DNA of 64,000 nucleotides from Aequitasia blattaphilus (GTDB lineage: Bacteria > Bacillota > Clostridia > Lachnospirales > Lachnospiraceae): the NCBI RefSeq assembly GCF_024721305.1, contig NZ_JAMXOD010000002.1, positions 186,001-250,000 on the forward strand, read 5' to 3'. The first letter of the stretch is position 1; every line of letters starts with the position of its first letter. This document shows, in pieces, positions 34,655-43,324 of the stretch. Under the pieces are notes generated by a model that did not search any database, was not told the origin of the DNA, and saw only the letters and a program-made list of their open reading frames with translations. Position numbers and translations under genes: made by a program.

Positions 34655-35960
34655 AACTTCCACCTCCAAATCTCACATCATCAAACAAGGACATTTGCTG
34701 ATAAGTCATCCCATCTACTCCTGCCGGTAAACGCTCCTTATGATCCAGCATATTTCTGGCAATATAGTCTTCCTCCAGCTTTGTCTTGTACATCATCCGT
34801 CCACTGCATGTGATAAAGTACAAAGCCCGTTTCAAAACCACGCCCATCTTTTTCAAGTCATTAAAATCAAGGGTTCCTAGTCTTCTTGCTTTCACAATTC
34901 TGGTGGCGCTGGTATACCCGATTCCAGGAACCCGAAGGAGTACCTCATATTTCGCTGCGTTAATCTCTACCGGGAAATACTCCAGATTTTTTAGTGCCCA
35001 ATTACACTTCGGGTCAAATAGGACATTGAAGTTTGGACTTTTTTCATTTAAGATTTCATCTGCCCGAAAACGGTAATAGCGAAGAAGCCAATCTGCCTGA
35101 TAAAGTCTATGTTCTCTTAAAAGAGGCGGTCCTTCTCCTGTTTTTGCCGGTAAGGCTTTATCCTCATTTACATGGATGAATGCAGAATAAAATACTCTTT
35201 TCAATTCAAACTTCTGGTACAAACTCTCTGCAACCTTTACAATCTGGTAATCACTTTCTGGCGTAGCACCGATAATCATCTGAGTGCTTTGCCCTGCCGG
35301 AACGAATTTCGGGGTATTTTTATAAGTAACCAACTCATATCCATTCTGGCTCCTTTGGTTTTGCACCAAACGCATTGGCTTTAAAATGCTTTCCCGGCTC
35401 TTATGGGGAGCAAGGGCTCGCAGCCCCTCTGCCGTAGGCAGTTCTAGGTTTACACTCATACGATCCGCTAAAAATCCCAGCTTCGTTACCCACTCCTGGC
35501 TTGCCCCTGGGATTGCTTTTACATGAATATAGCCTTGGAAGTTATGTACCGTTCGTAACTTATGCAGGGTGGCATAAATTAATTCCATCGTATAGTCCGG
35601 ACTTCTCATCACCCCTGAGCTTAGGAAAAGCCCCTCAATGTAATTTCTCCGATAAAATTCCATCGTCAAACTACACACCTCATCCGGTGTAAATGCTGTA
35701 CGCTCTATATCATTACTCCGTCTGTTGTAACAATACTTGCAGTCATAGACACATTCATTCGTAAAAAGAATTTTCAAAAGGGAAATACATCTGCCATCTG
35801 CGGAAAAAGAATGACAAATCCCTGCCGCCTGGCAATTCCCGATTCCAGTTCCATCATTTTTCCGGTCTACTCCACTGGAGGTACAGGCAACATCATATTT
35901 TGCTGCATCGGACAGGATATTTAATTTATCATATAAGGATTTTTCTTCTTGGATTCTCAC
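34629..35960 (-). CDS. TIGR03916-family radical-SAM protein, putative DNA modification/repair
   Basis: The 443-residue protein has a radical-SAM cluster motif CxxxCxxC ('CVYDCKYCYNRR', near 70-77), four more N-terminal cysteines ahead of it that could hold a second metal site, and a C-terminal helix-hairpin-helix ('LLRVPGIGYTSATRIV', near 345) for DNA binding. TIGR03916 members pair with TIGR03915 proteins, and a DNA modification or repair role is proposed. The start is uncertain: GTG 35960 lies 7 bases after GGAGGG, while ATG 35966 is too close and ATG 35981 would leave almost no leader. It is the first gene of an operon whose promoter contains a LexA box, so DNA damage should induce it. Confidence 0.88.
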   Translation of the reverse strand: MRIQEEKSLYDKLNILSDAAKYDVACTSSGVDRKNDGTGIGNCQAAGICHSFSADGRCISLLKILFTNECVYDCKYCYNRRSNDIERTAFTPDEVCSLTMEFYRRNYIEGLFLSSGVMRSPDYTMELIYATLHKLRTVHNFQGYIHVKAIPGASQEWVTKLGFLADRMSVNLELPTAEGLRALAPHKSRESILKPMRLVQNQRSQNGYELVTYKNTPKFVPAGQSTQMIIGATPESDYQIVKVAESLYQKFELKRVFYSAFIHVNEDKALPAKTGEGPPLLREHRLYQADWLLRYYRFRADEILNEKSPNFNVLFDPKCNWALKNLEYFPVEINAAKYEVLLRVPGIGYTSATRIVKARRLGTLDFNDLKKMGVVLKRALYFITCSGRMMYKTKLEEDYIARNMLDHKERLPAGVDGMTYQQMSLFDDVRFGGGSFENRISMQ

Positions 35961-35992
35961 ACTCATTCCCTCCCTCAACATTTGTTTCTTTT

Positions 35993-36021
35993 ATTATATC
36001 GAACATTTGTTCTTTTGTAAA
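35993..36021 (-). promoter_or_regulatory. Sigma-A promoter of the radical-SAM/helicase operon
   Basis: On the minus strand, TTTACA (36016-36021) and a perfect TATAAT (35993-35998) are separated by 17 bases, the optimal spacing. Transcription would start near 35986, about 25 bases before the GTG at 35960. The LexA box lies entirely within the spacer. Confidence 0.85.
36001..36012. promoter_or_regulatory. LexA (DinR-type) SOS box
   Basis: The sequence GAACATTTGTTC is a perfect match to the Gram-positive LexA consensus GAAC-N4-GTTC. It occupies the spacer between the -35 and -10 of the leftward operon, so bound LexA would block RNA polymerase. A degenerate second copy, CAACATTTGTTT, sits at 35976-35987 around the predicted transcription start. 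Rightward transcription of the toxin-antitoxin genes could be affected as well. Confidence 0.88.
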
Positions 36022-36040
36022 GAAAAGGATTTTCTTGCTT

Positions 36041-36073
36041 TTATGATAAAATTATGATAAAATTACGATATTA
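36041..36073 (+). repeat. Three tandem 11-bp repeats, likely operator/promoter of the TA pair
   Basis: TTATGATAAAA occurs twice back to back (36041-36051, 36052-36062), followed by a diverged third copy, TTACGATATTA. The 11-base period places the copies on the same face of DNA. A candidate promoter, TTGCTT-17-TAAAAT (36035-36040, 36058-36063), overlaps them. Phd-type antitoxins repress their own operons through repeated sites, so these are the natural operator candidates. Confidence 0.6.
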
Positions 36074-36090
36074 AATGTGGAGGTGACATG

Positions 36091-36351
36091 ATGATTCATA
36101 TTCGACCAGTATCAGACTTGAGAAATAAATTCCCTGAAATCGAAAATCTTGTAAAAGAAGGGGGACCAGTTTATTTAACGAAAAATGGACACGGTTCCAT
36201 GGTTGTATTAAGCATAGAGCAATACGGAAAACTCACAGAATATGTCGAAACCCAATTGGATGAAGCTGATATGGTAGCCGAATCCACTAGTCAAAGGCTG
36301 GGACATAACGAAATTTTCCAAAAAGTTCGGAGGAAATTAGATGAATTATAA
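36091..36351 (+). CDS. Phd/YefM-family antitoxin
   Basis: The protein has 86 residues from ATG 36091; GGAGGTG lies 5 bases upstream, and the adjacent ATG at 36088 is only 2 bases away from it. The N-terminal 'IRPVSDLRNKFPEIENLV' followed by 'GPVYLTKNGHGSMVVLSI' is the canonical Phd/YefM DNA-binding domain. The C-terminal 30 residues are acidic, as expected for the toxin-neutralising tail. The gene overlaps the toxin by 11 bases. It should repress its own operon, and loss of the labile antitoxin would free the toxin. Confidence 0.92.
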   Translation: MIHIRPVSDLRNKFPEIENLVKEGGPVYLTKNGHGSMVVLSIEQYGKLTEYVETQLDEADMVAESTSQRLGHNEIFQKVRRKLDEL

Positions 36352-36646
36352 ACTGCAATATCTTTCTCTGTTTGAAGAGGATTTACTCAATGCAGTACTC
36401 TATATTTCTGAAGAACTAAATAATCCCTATGCCGCTCAACGTTTAATAGATGACGTTGAGCGTTCTATTCTTCGTCGTTTGGTAAATCCTTTATCCTTTG
36501 AACCTTTTGTATCTTCTAAAGCACGTGACTCTTTATATTATCGGATATACGTCCGTAATTATACTGTCTATTATGTTGTAATCGATGAAATTATGGAAGT
36601 CAGACGGCTTCTTTATAATGCCTGTAACACAGACGTGCACTTATAA
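36341..36646 (+). CDS. RelE/ParE-family toxin
   Basis: The 101-residue protein has 'SLFEEDLLNAVLYISEELNN' at the N-terminus and the conserved C-terminal strand pattern 'YYRIYVRNYTVYYVVID' and 'EVRRLLY', typical of the RelE/ParE superfamily. ParE-like members poison gyrase and RelE-like members cut mRNA on the ribosome; the sequence alone does not decide between them. GGAGG lies 7 bases before the ATG, inside the antitoxin's last codons. The reading frames overlap by 11 bases. The pair ends at a strong bidirectional terminator. Confidence 0.9.
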   Translation: MNYKLQYLSLFEEDLLNAVLYISEELNNPYAAQRLIDDVERSILRRLVNPLSFEPFVSSKARDSLYYRIYVRNYTVYYVVIDEIMEVRRLLYNACNTDVHL

Positions 36647-36650
36647 AGCA

Positions 36651-36695
36651 AAAATCCTGTTCCAAGCAAACTCACAATGCTTGAAACAGGATTTT
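36651..36695. terminator. Bidirectional intrinsic terminator between the toxin and RidA genes
   Basis: The arms 36651-36668 and 36678-36695 form a long, nearly perfect hairpin (AAAATCCTGTTCCAAGCA pairing with TGCTTGAAACAGGATTTT, with one mismatch) around a 9-base loop. Flanking A and T runs allow termination in both directions, matching the convergent gene ends. Confidence 0.88.
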
Positions 36696-36709
36696 CACTC
36701 TATTCATAC

Positions 36710-37087
36710 TTATTCTTCTACAACTGCCAATACTTCCACTTCAACCAGTACATTCTTTGGCAAGGTTTTTACAGCCACACAGCTTCTTGCCGGTTTCGAT
36801 GTAAAATACTTTCCATATACTTCATTAAACGCTGCGAAATCTCCCATATCTGAAAGAAAGCAAGTCGTTTTTAATACCTTGTCGAAGCCTGTTCCAGCCG
36901 CTTCCAATACCGCCGCAAGATTCTTGCAAACTTGTTCCGTTTGTTCTGAAATGCTTTCTGCTTCTATTGCATCGGTAGCCGGATTAATTGGTATCTGTCC
37001 TGCACTATAGAATAATCCGTTGTGGATGTATCCTTGTGAGTAAGGTCCTAACGCTTTTGGTGCTTTGTCTGTTTGTACTGCTTTCAT
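36710..37087 (-). CDS. ridA: RidA-family reactive intermediate deaminase
   Basis: The 125-residue protein has the standard RidA length. Diagnostic blocks are 'APKALGPYSQGYIHNG', 'YSAGQIPINP', 'QVCKNLAAVLEAAG' and 'ARSCVAVKTLPKNVLVEVE', including the catalytic arginine and the terminal glutamate. RidA hydrolyses reactive enamines and imines such as 2-aminoacrylate formed by PLP enzymes. It starts 4 bases after the ornithine cyclodeaminase-like gene, an enzyme whose chemistry produces imines, so a joint role is sensible. It is the last gene of the leftward operon, before the terminator. Confidence 0.93.
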   Translation of the reverse strand: MKAVQTDKAPKALGPYSQGYIHNGLFYSAGQIPINPATDAIEAESISEQTEQVCKNLAAVLEAAGTGFDKVLKTTCFLSDMGDFAAFNEVYGKYFTSKPARSCVAVKTLPKNVLVEVEVLAVVEE

Positions 37088-37091
37088 AATT

Positions 37092-38045
37092 TTAATTCTC
37101 CTTTGTATTTAATATTTTATGAGAGACGCAGATATCGAAAAGAGCCATCCCTACCGATTTAAAGTAGGTAGTTTCCCCTTTCTCTATCGCCCTTCTTTCT
37201 CCTTTTAAATAGTCGCTCATTAAAACAACATTTTCTTCCTTTAAGATTCCTTCAGCCAAAGGCTGGGCCAGATCTCCTGTCTCCTCCATTGCATAGGGCA
37301 GCTCAATATACACCTTATCAACCAAAGAGCAGACCACGTCCGGTATTTCCCGCATCTCTGGGGTATAAGAACCAATACTAATGATACATTTTCCTCTTAA
37401 CTGCTCTGCATCATTTGGAAGCACTGGAGCAGTCGCGGTAGTTGTAGTACATAAGATATCACTCTTTTTTACCAGCTCTTCTACCTCTTTGTATTCACAA
37501 ATTTCAACTTCTCTTCCTGTCTTTTCCAGAATTTCTTCCTTCAAGTTCTTCTTATATTCTTCCATATCCTTTCCCCGGCGGTTAAACAGATTCACCCTTT
37601 CTAATTCTCTGGCACAGGCGGCAAAGAGTGCTTGATAATAGCCTTGTGTGCCTGCACCGATAATTCCAACTGATTTCGCATCTTTCTTCGCAAAATGGCG
37701 AATACCAACACCTCCTACTGCTCCTGTCCGATAGGCGGTTATGGTCTGGCCATCTAACACTGCAATTGGCTGTCCGGTTTCTACATCATTTAGCAGAACA
37801 ACCCCATCAATGAGAGGAAGATTTATTTTTGCATTCTCCGGAAAAATGGATAATATCTTTGTCCCAATCACTTCCTTCGTATAACAAGGCATGTACATCA
37901 TGGTTTTATTGCTATCCTCTACACTTTGTCTTGGAGGCATAAAATAATTTCCTTCTCCAAAAACAGTGTATGCATGCTCAATCTCATCCATCATCTCATT
38001 TAAATTAATTCTCTTTTTGATCTCTTCTTTCCCCAATACAATCAT
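37092..38045 (-). CDS. Ornithine cyclodeaminase / mu-crystallin family protein
   Basis: The 317-residue protein has 'GTKILSIFPENA', 'LLNDVETGQPIAVLDGQTIT', 'YRTGAVGGVG' and the NAD-binding 'SVGIIGAGTQGYYQ' near 127, followed by 'LFNRRGKDM'. Family members are ornithine cyclodeaminases, alanine dehydrogenases, ketimine reductases or opine-like enzymes, so the substrate cannot be fixed by sequence. The start ATG at 38045 overlaps the MATE gene stop by 4 bases. Pairing with RidA downstream supports an imine-generating reaction on an amino acid. Confidence 0.87.
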   Translation of the reverse strand: MIVLGKEEIKKRINLNEMMDEIEHAYTVFGEGNYFMPPRQSVEDSNKTMMYMPCYTKEVIGTKILSIFPENAKINLPLIDGVVLLNDVETGQPIAVLDGQTITAYRTGAVGGVGIRHFAKKDAKSVGIIGAGTQGYYQALFAACARELERVNLFNRRGKDMEEYKKNLKEEILEKTGREVEICEYKEVEELVKKSDILCTTTTATAPVLPNDAEQLRGKCIISIGSYTPEMREIPDVVCSLVDKVYIELPYAMEETGDLAQPLAEGILKEENVVLMSDYLKGERRAIEKGETTYFKSVGMALFDICVSHKILNTKEN

Positions 38046-39451
38046 AGCTGACTCCTTTCTTCTCTCGTTACATCCTTAAGCCACTTATAGCTTTTATATC
38101 GTTTCAGCGTAAATGGTAATTTCAATACCTCATCACTTAATAATAGCACATACACCACCGGTACGCTAAGCTTAAACACAAATGCCGCCAGGGCACCTGC
38201 TATAATGGAAAATCCCCACATTGTCACCAAATCTAAAATGAGCCCCATCTTCGTATCTCCACCGGCTCGAAACACTCCTACTACCAAGGTCGAATTAATT
38301 GCCTGGCAAAAAGCAAAGTAACTCATGACGATAAACATTACCTTCACATACTCCTTCGCCAAATCTCCTAATGCAAGGTTCGCTGTTGCAACTGGACCCA
38401 GCACTAAAATAAGCAAACCTCCAAAGACTCCCAATATCACACTAATCCAAACAAAGTGCTTCGCGTAAACCTTGGCAAGCTCCATTTTCTTTTCTCCAAT
38501 GGTCTTTCCCAACAAAATAGCTGTTGCATTAGCCACCCCAAAGACCACGACCATCGCCAGCTGTCGCGCCACCTGTGCCACTGAGTTCGCAGCCGTAGCT
38601 GCACTTCCCATATGCCCGATAATCGCCGCATTGGCAGATGTCCCCATCCCCCAAAGCAATTCATTGATTACCACAGGTAGAGCATAGATGATAAAATCCT
38701 TTACCAACCAGCCATCTAACTTCACCATGTGTCTGAAACGAATTTTCACTTCCTTGTTTTTGAGCTTTGCGTAGAAAAAAACGATTGTCATTTCCACTAT
38801 TTTCGCAGCCAGTGTTCCGATTGCTGCACCTTGTATGCCCAGCTTCGGGAATCCCCAAAGGCCAAAGATCAATAAAGAGTTTATACATACATTGGTAATC
38901 AAAGAAGCTAAGTAAACGAAGGTAGCAATCAGTACCCTTTCAATGCTTCTCATAATATATAGGTAGACCTGTGTAATCGAGGTTAGGACGTAAGAAATTC
39001 CTATGATGCGCAGGTATTTCACTCCCTCTGCTATCACCTCAGGATCATTACTGAAAATCCCCATCAATACTTGGGGTATGGATAATGCTAAAATTGCAAA
39101 AAGCACTCCTGCGCCTACCCCAAATAATAATGCCATTCCCAGTATTTTTTCTATGGTCTGAACATCCTTTTTTCCCCAATACTGTGCAGTCAATACCGTT
39201 GCTCCCGAAGTGATCCCCATTAGAATCAGCGTCATAATAAACTGGACTTGATTCGCTAAAGAAGCGCCGGATAATACCTTCTCTCCTACCTTCCCTAACA
39301 TGATTACGTCTGCTGCCGTAATCCCTACATTAATCAGATTTTGAAGTGTCATAGGGATAATCAAGGCAAATACCTGTCCGTAAAAGGACCTTGGATTAAA
39401 CCCCAGGCTCTTCGTTTGCTCTTTTGTATATTTCATATGCTTTTTGCGCAT
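38042..39451 (-). CDS. MATE-family efflux transporter
   Basis: The 469-residue protein has 12 predicted helices. 'LIIPMTLQNLINVGITAADV' and 'IMLGKVGEKVLSGASLANQV' near the N-terminus and 'GFPKLGIQGAAIGT' near 200 are typical of MATE/NorM exporters, which use Na+ or H+ gradients. The start is a little uncertain: ATG 39451 has a weak AGGA site, and the frame overlaps the alcohol dehydrogenase by 56 bases. The operon context (amino-acid enzyme, RidA, alcohol dehydrogenase) gives no clear substrate. Confidence 0.88.
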   Translation of the reverse strand: MRKKHMKYTKEQTKSLGFNPRSFYGQVFALIIPMTLQNLINVGITAADVIMLGKVGEKVLSGASLANQVQFIMTLILMGITSGATVLTAQYWGKKDVQTIEKILGMALLFGVGAGVLFAILALSIPQVLMGIFSNDPEVIAEGVKYLRIIGISYVLTSITQVYLYIMRSIERVLIATFVYLASLITNVCINSLLIFGLWGFPKLGIQGAAIGTLAAKIVEMTIVFFYAKLKNKEVKIRFRHMVKLDGWLVKDFIIYALPVVINELLWGMGTSANAAIIGHMGSAATAANSVAQVARQLAMVVVFGVANATAILLGKTIGEKKMELAKVYAKHFVWISVILGVFGGLLILVLGPVATANLALGDLAKEYVKVMFIVMSYFAFCQAINSTLVVGVFRAGGDTKMGLILDLVTMWGFSIIAGALAAFVFKLSVPVVYVLLLSDEVLKLPFTLKRYKSYKWLKDVTREERSQL

Positions 39452-40589
39452 CTATCCTGCAAAAAACACCGAGGGTTTTCGTATCTCCAAATGTGGATAT
39501 ATCTGCCATTTTCCGTAACTCCTCATCCTCCAACTTCCCTTTGGATAATTGTGTTAAACGAATGGGCATATCCAAAGACTTGAAAAACTGCTCCGTTGTT
39601 TCAATTGCTTCGAGTGCTGCTTCCTCCTTATTCTCATTTTCAATATTGAATACTCTCTTTCCATACTGGACAAATCTGTCTATATCTTCCTGATAGACTT
39701 CTCGCGCCCAGCTTGACCAAAGAGCCGACAGTGTCCCACCATGGGCTTCATCATACAAAGCACTCAATACATGGCCAATTCCATGGACTGCAAAATCCTT
39801 TCCATTTCCCAATCCGGTTAAATCATTATGAGAGAGACTTCCGCTCCACATAATCTCGCTCATGGACTGATAATCCTTTGGATTACGATAAGCCTTCTTT
39901 CCATTTCTTATGACATTTCTCATAAGACCTTCTGCAATCTCATCCGTCATCTCATTTCCACTGGCTTTCGTGAAATAGCGCTCAATTGTATGCATATAGA
40001 TATCTGTAATTCCACACGCCAAGGGATATTTCGGAAGGGTAAATGTAAGCTCCGGGTTCAAAATTCCAAACCGTGGCCGATTTAAATCTGATGTCAGCCC
40101 CTTCTTACGGTCTATTTCTGTATTGGTTAAAACTGCTGATGGACTGCTTTCACTTCCTGCTGCCGCAAGGGTTAAAATCACACCGACTGGCAATGCCTTC
40201 TTTGGCACCTCCTCATCCATCCAAAAACTCCAAATATCGGTTTTGGGATTCGCTGCACCCACTGCCACTGCTTTACCTGTATCAATTGCACTACCACCGC
40301 CAATTGCCAAGACAAAGTCTACTCCTGCTTCAATGGCCTTCTTTACACCTTCTCTTGCAAAATCCAGCCTTGGATTTGGTTTGGCTCCTCCATGCTCTAC
40401 GTACAAAATTCCATCTTTCTCCAGAATTTTCTTCACCTCGTCTAAAAGCCCGCTTCTTACCACCGAACCACTTCCGTAGACAATTAAAACCTTACTTCCA
40501 TTGTATTTTTTTATCAATTCACCCGTCTTCTCTTGTGCCTGTCTTCCAAACACAATTTCCGTAGGGCTGTAATATCGAAAACTATCCAT
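39396..40589 (-). CDS. Iron-containing alcohol dehydrogenase (BdhA/YqdH-like)
   Basis: The 397-residue protein opens with 'FRYYSPTEIVFGRQAQEKTG', has the NAD(P)-binding 'AIGGGSAIDTGKAVAVGA' near 100, and the metal-binding histidine regions 'AVHGIGHVLSALYDEAHGG' near 265. These define the Fe-ADH superfamily, and the layout is closest to NADPH-dependent butanol dehydrogenases such as BdhA. It would reduce aldehydes or oxidise alcohols in fermentative metabolism. GGAGG lies 8 bases upstream of the ATG, and the gene overlaps glgX by 8 bases. Confidence 0.92.
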   Translation of the reverse strand: MDSFRYYSPTEIVFGRQAQEKTGELIKKYNGSKVLIVYGSGSVVRSGLLDEVKKILEKDGILYVEHGGAKPNPRLDFAREGVKKAIEAGVDFVLAIGGGSAIDTGKAVAVGAANPKTDIWSFWMDEEVPKKALPVGVILTLAAAGSESSPSAVLTNTEIDRKKGLTSDLNRPRFGILNPELTFTLPKYPLACGITDIYMHTIERYFTKASGNEMTDEIAEGLMRNVIRNGKKAYRNPKDYQSMSEIMWSGSLSHNDLTGLGNGKDFAVHGIGHVLSALYDEAHGGTLSALWSSWAREVYQEDIDRFVQYGKRVFNIENENKEEAALEAIETTEQFFKSLDMPIRLTQLSKGKLEDEELRKMADISTFGDTKTLGVFCRIDAQKAYEIYKRANEEPGV

Positions 40590-42690
40590 TGTTTTTACCT
40601 CCTTCTTTTTTTCCTACAAATATGATAATCGATCTGCTTCCAATCAGACACTCCTCACTCTCCATTCTTATTGGTTCATGATACACACTGTCTTCCAGAC
40701 CTGTATTAACCACTATATAATATCTTTTCTGTGCCGGCAAGGAGGGAAGGGAAATATTTTGACTTTCCCAATGGGGATTCACATAAATCAACACAATGTC
40801 CTCCTCTGCTTTGTCTTCGTCGTATCCAGCAAACTGTACACCAACTACTCCATTGGAAAAGTTCATATCCCTTACATAGGGTTGCAAACTGTGAAAGCTG
40901 ATTTCTGGCAGTCCCTGTGAAGACATTTTTGTTCTTCCCCGGAGAACTGGATGCTCTTTTCGAAAGGCAATCATAAATTGGAAATACTGGAAAATATCCT
41001 TATTTTTTTCCAAATCCTTCCATGAAATCCATGAAATTTCATTATCCTGACAGTAAGGATTATTGTTTCCATATTGTGTGTTACAAAACTCATCTCCCGC
41101 CAAAAACATAGGAGTGCCTCTGCTGCAGAAAAGAACACCTGCCCCATTCTTAATCATTCTTTTTCGAAGTGCACGTACCTCTTCATTCGTTGTTTCCCCT
41201 TCCACTCCACAATTCCAGCTCCGGTTATCATTTGCTCCATCTGTGTTATCCCATCCGTTTGCTTCATTGTGTTTCTCATTATAGGAATACAAATCATAAA
41301 GAGTAAATCCATCGTGACACGTTAGAAAATTAATTGAGGTTTTCAGTCCCCTCTCTTCCGTCAAATAAATATCTTCCGACCCGGCAATTCTCTTTGCCGC
41401 CTGGGCTGCACTTTCCAGCCCTCCCTTTAAATACTCCCGAAGAGTGTCTCTGTACTGCCCATTCCATTCAGACCAACGATTAAATGTAGGAAAGCTTCCC
41501 ACCTGATAAAGCCCACCTGCATCCCATGCCTCCGCAATCAACTTTGTGTTGCTCAAGATGGAATCAAAAGCCAAGGACTCTATCAAAGGTGGATTTTTCA
41601 AGGGCTCTCCCGATTCATCTCTTCCTAAAATGGAAGCAAGGTCAAAGCGAAACCCATCAATACGATAAGTTGTTACCCAATAGCGCAGGCAATCCACGAT
41701 CATTCTCCGCACCACTGGGTGATTGCAGTTCATGGTATTTCCTGTGCCGCTAAAATTATAATAGTTGCCATCCGGATTCAGCATATAGTATATGTTGTTA
41801 TCCAAGCCCTTAAAAGAAATAAAGGGTCCTTCTTCATTTCCTTCTGCCGTATGATTAAATACCACGTCTAAGATAACTTCTATATCATGATTATGAAGCT
41901 CCCGAATCAGCTCCTTAAATTCTCTTCCTTCAAAATTATACTCGATTGCATTGGCATAGCTTGTATTGGGTGCAAAAAAAGCAGTGGAACCGTATCCCCA
42001 GTAATTTACAAGCTCTTTTCCATTGTGAAATCTTCTCCCGCTTAATTCATCAAATTCAAACACAGGCATCAACTCCACTGCATTGACTCCCAGTTCTTTT
42101 AAGTATGGAATTTTTTCCTTCAGTCCTGCAAAGGTTCCCTTTGCTTCTACACTTTCATCTTGAATCGTAAAGCCACGTACGTGAAGCTCATAAATCACCA
42201 AGTCTTCTATCGGTGTGTCTAGTTCATGCCAGGGACCCCAGTCAAAATCATTTTTAACCACTCTTGCTTTATACCCTTTTGTATTGAGATGCACTCCCCA
42301 TTCTCTTTGACCTGCCACTGCTTTTGCATAGGGATCCAAAAGAACATTATCCTTATTGAATAAAAGACCTTTTTGTGGTTCCCATGGGCCATCAAACCGA
42401 TAGGCATATTCCAGGTTTTTAACACTAATACCAAAAACAATAATTGAATACACCGTTCCTACACGGTAGCTTTTTGGAATTGGTATAATGACAAAGGGTT
42501 TGTTCTCTCCCTTGTGAAAAAGTAAAAGCTCACAGGAGGTTCCGCCTTTTGATGCAATTGTAAAGCAGACTCCACCAGATGGAATGGCCATCGCTCCCAA
42601 ATGTTCATAAAATCCCGGTCTGACGTCATAACCATTAATCGTTTCCACTGGTTCTAGGTGATACCCAAACTCAAATCCCTCAATTGACAT
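40582..42690 (-). CDS. glgX: Glycogen debranching enzyme / isoamylase, GH13 (GlgX-like)
   Basis: The 702-residue enzyme has an N-terminal CBM48-type domain (about 20-130) and a GH13 catalytic barrel. Catalytic residues are visible: nucleophile D350 in 'YRIDGFRFDLAS', acid/base E387 in 'LIAEAWDAGG', and the stabilising H459-D460 in 'FLTCHDGFTLYD'. It also carries 'ILDVVFNHT' near 273. GlgX-type enzymes hydrolyse alpha-1,6 branches of phosphorylase-limited glycogen. No other glycogen gene is nearby. The gene starts 13 bases after the response-regulator gene, so it is probably co-transcribed with the two-component system, which is unusual. Confidence 0.9.
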   Translation of the reverse strand: MSIEGFEFGYHLEPVETINGYDVRPGFYEHLGAMAIPSGGVCFTIASKGGTSCELLLFHKGENKPFVIIPIPKSYRVGTVYSIIVFGISVKNLEYAYRFDGPWEPQKGLLFNKDNVLLDPYAKAVAGQREWGVHLNTKGYKARVVKNDFDWGPWHELDTPIEDLVIYELHVRGFTIQDESVEAKGTFAGLKEKIPYLKELGVNAVELMPVFEFDELSGRRFHNGKELVNYWGYGSTAFFAPNTSYANAIEYNFEGREFKELIRELHNHDIEVILDVVFNHTAEGNEEGPFISFKGLDNNIYYMLNPDGNYYNFSGTGNTMNCNHPVVRRMIVDCLRYWVTTYRIDGFRFDLASILGRDESGEPLKNPPLIESLAFDSILSNTKLIAEAWDAGGLYQVGSFPTFNRWSEWNGQYRDTLREYLKGGLESAAQAAKRIAGSEDIYLTEERGLKTSINFLTCHDGFTLYDLYSYNEKHNEANGWDNTDGANDNRSWNCGVEGETTNEEVRALRKRMIKNGAGVLFCSRGTPMFLAGDEFCNTQYGNNNPYCQDNEISWISWKDLEKNKDIFQYFQFMIAFRKEHPVLRGRTKMSSQGLPEISFHSLQPYVRDMNFSNGVVGVQFAGYDEDKAEEDIVLIYVNPHWESQNISLPSLPAQKRYYIVVNTGLEDSVYHEPIRMESEECLIGSRSIIIFVGKKEGGKNNG

Positions 42691-42703
42691 TTTTGATTCC
42701 CCC

Positions 42704-43324
42704 TTACTTATTATTCAGATAGAATACTGCCAGCTGTGTTCGATCACGCAAATTTAATTTCTCTAATATTTGACTCAAATAATTACGTACAGTTCCCTCA
42801 CTCAAATATAAAGTGTTTGATATTTCCTTATTGCTCAATCCCTGTGCAACCAAACGGATAATATCCATCTCCTTTGCTCCAATTTCATAGGCTGTAAAAT
42901 CACACTTCTGTTCTCTTTGGAGAAGCCCTGGAATCTTTGAAACAATTTCATTTCCGAAAACAGTCTGTCCTGAATACACAGCATGGACTGCAGGAATAAT
43001 ATTTTCATAGTCCTGTTTAATCAAGTATCCCTTCACTCCATACTTCAAGGCTTTTATAATGTACTCATCATCGGAAAATGTAGTAAGAAGCAAAATTTTA
43101 GCATCTTTATTGGTTTCTAATATTTCTTTAGACGCACTCAGTCCATCCATCTCCTCCATGCGGATATCCATTAAAAGTACATCCGGTGTATACTCTCTAA
43201 ATAAACGAATAGCATCCTTTCCATCCTGTCCAATTCCAACCACCTCAATGGATGGATCTCCTTCTAAAATAATCTTTAATGACACAGAAACCAGCTTATC
43301 ATCATCTACAATTAATATTTTCAT
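42704..43324 (-). CDS. NarL/LuxR-family response regulator
   Basis: The 206-residue protein has a receiver domain with the acidic pocket 'LIVDDDK', phospho-acceptor D53 in 'DVLLMDIRM', and the conserved Thr ('LLTTF') and Lys ('YLIKQDY'). The C-terminal LuxR-type helix-turn-helix lies at about 140-200 ('IIRLVAQGLSNKEISNTLYL'). Its ATG directly abuts the kinase stop codon (TAAATG). With the HisKA_3 kinase it forms a LiaRS/DesKR-type system. The dyad-rich gap 44402-44507 in front of the divergent ABC exporter is its most likely target. Confidence 0.93.
   Translation of the reverse strand: MKILIVDDDKLVSVSLKIILEGDPSIEVVGIGQDGKDAIRLFREYTPDVLLMDIRMEEMDGLSASKEILETNKDAKILLLTTFSDDEYIIKALKYGVKGYLIKQDYENIIPAVHAVYSGQTVFGNEIVSKIPGLLQREQKCDFTAYEIGAKEMDIIRLVAQGLSNKEISNTLYLSEGTVRNYLSQILEKLNLRDRTQLAVFYLNNK

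Noticed and set aside
36041-36073. CRISPR-like short tandem repeats
   Set aside because: Three 11-base units directly abut with no spacers, and no cas genes adjoin apart from the Cas4-like domain of a helicase.
40073-40564. A 163-codon open frame on the plus strand opposite the alcohol dehydrogenase
   Set aside because: Low-complexity Leu/His/Pro composition and complete overlap with a conserved enzyme gene.
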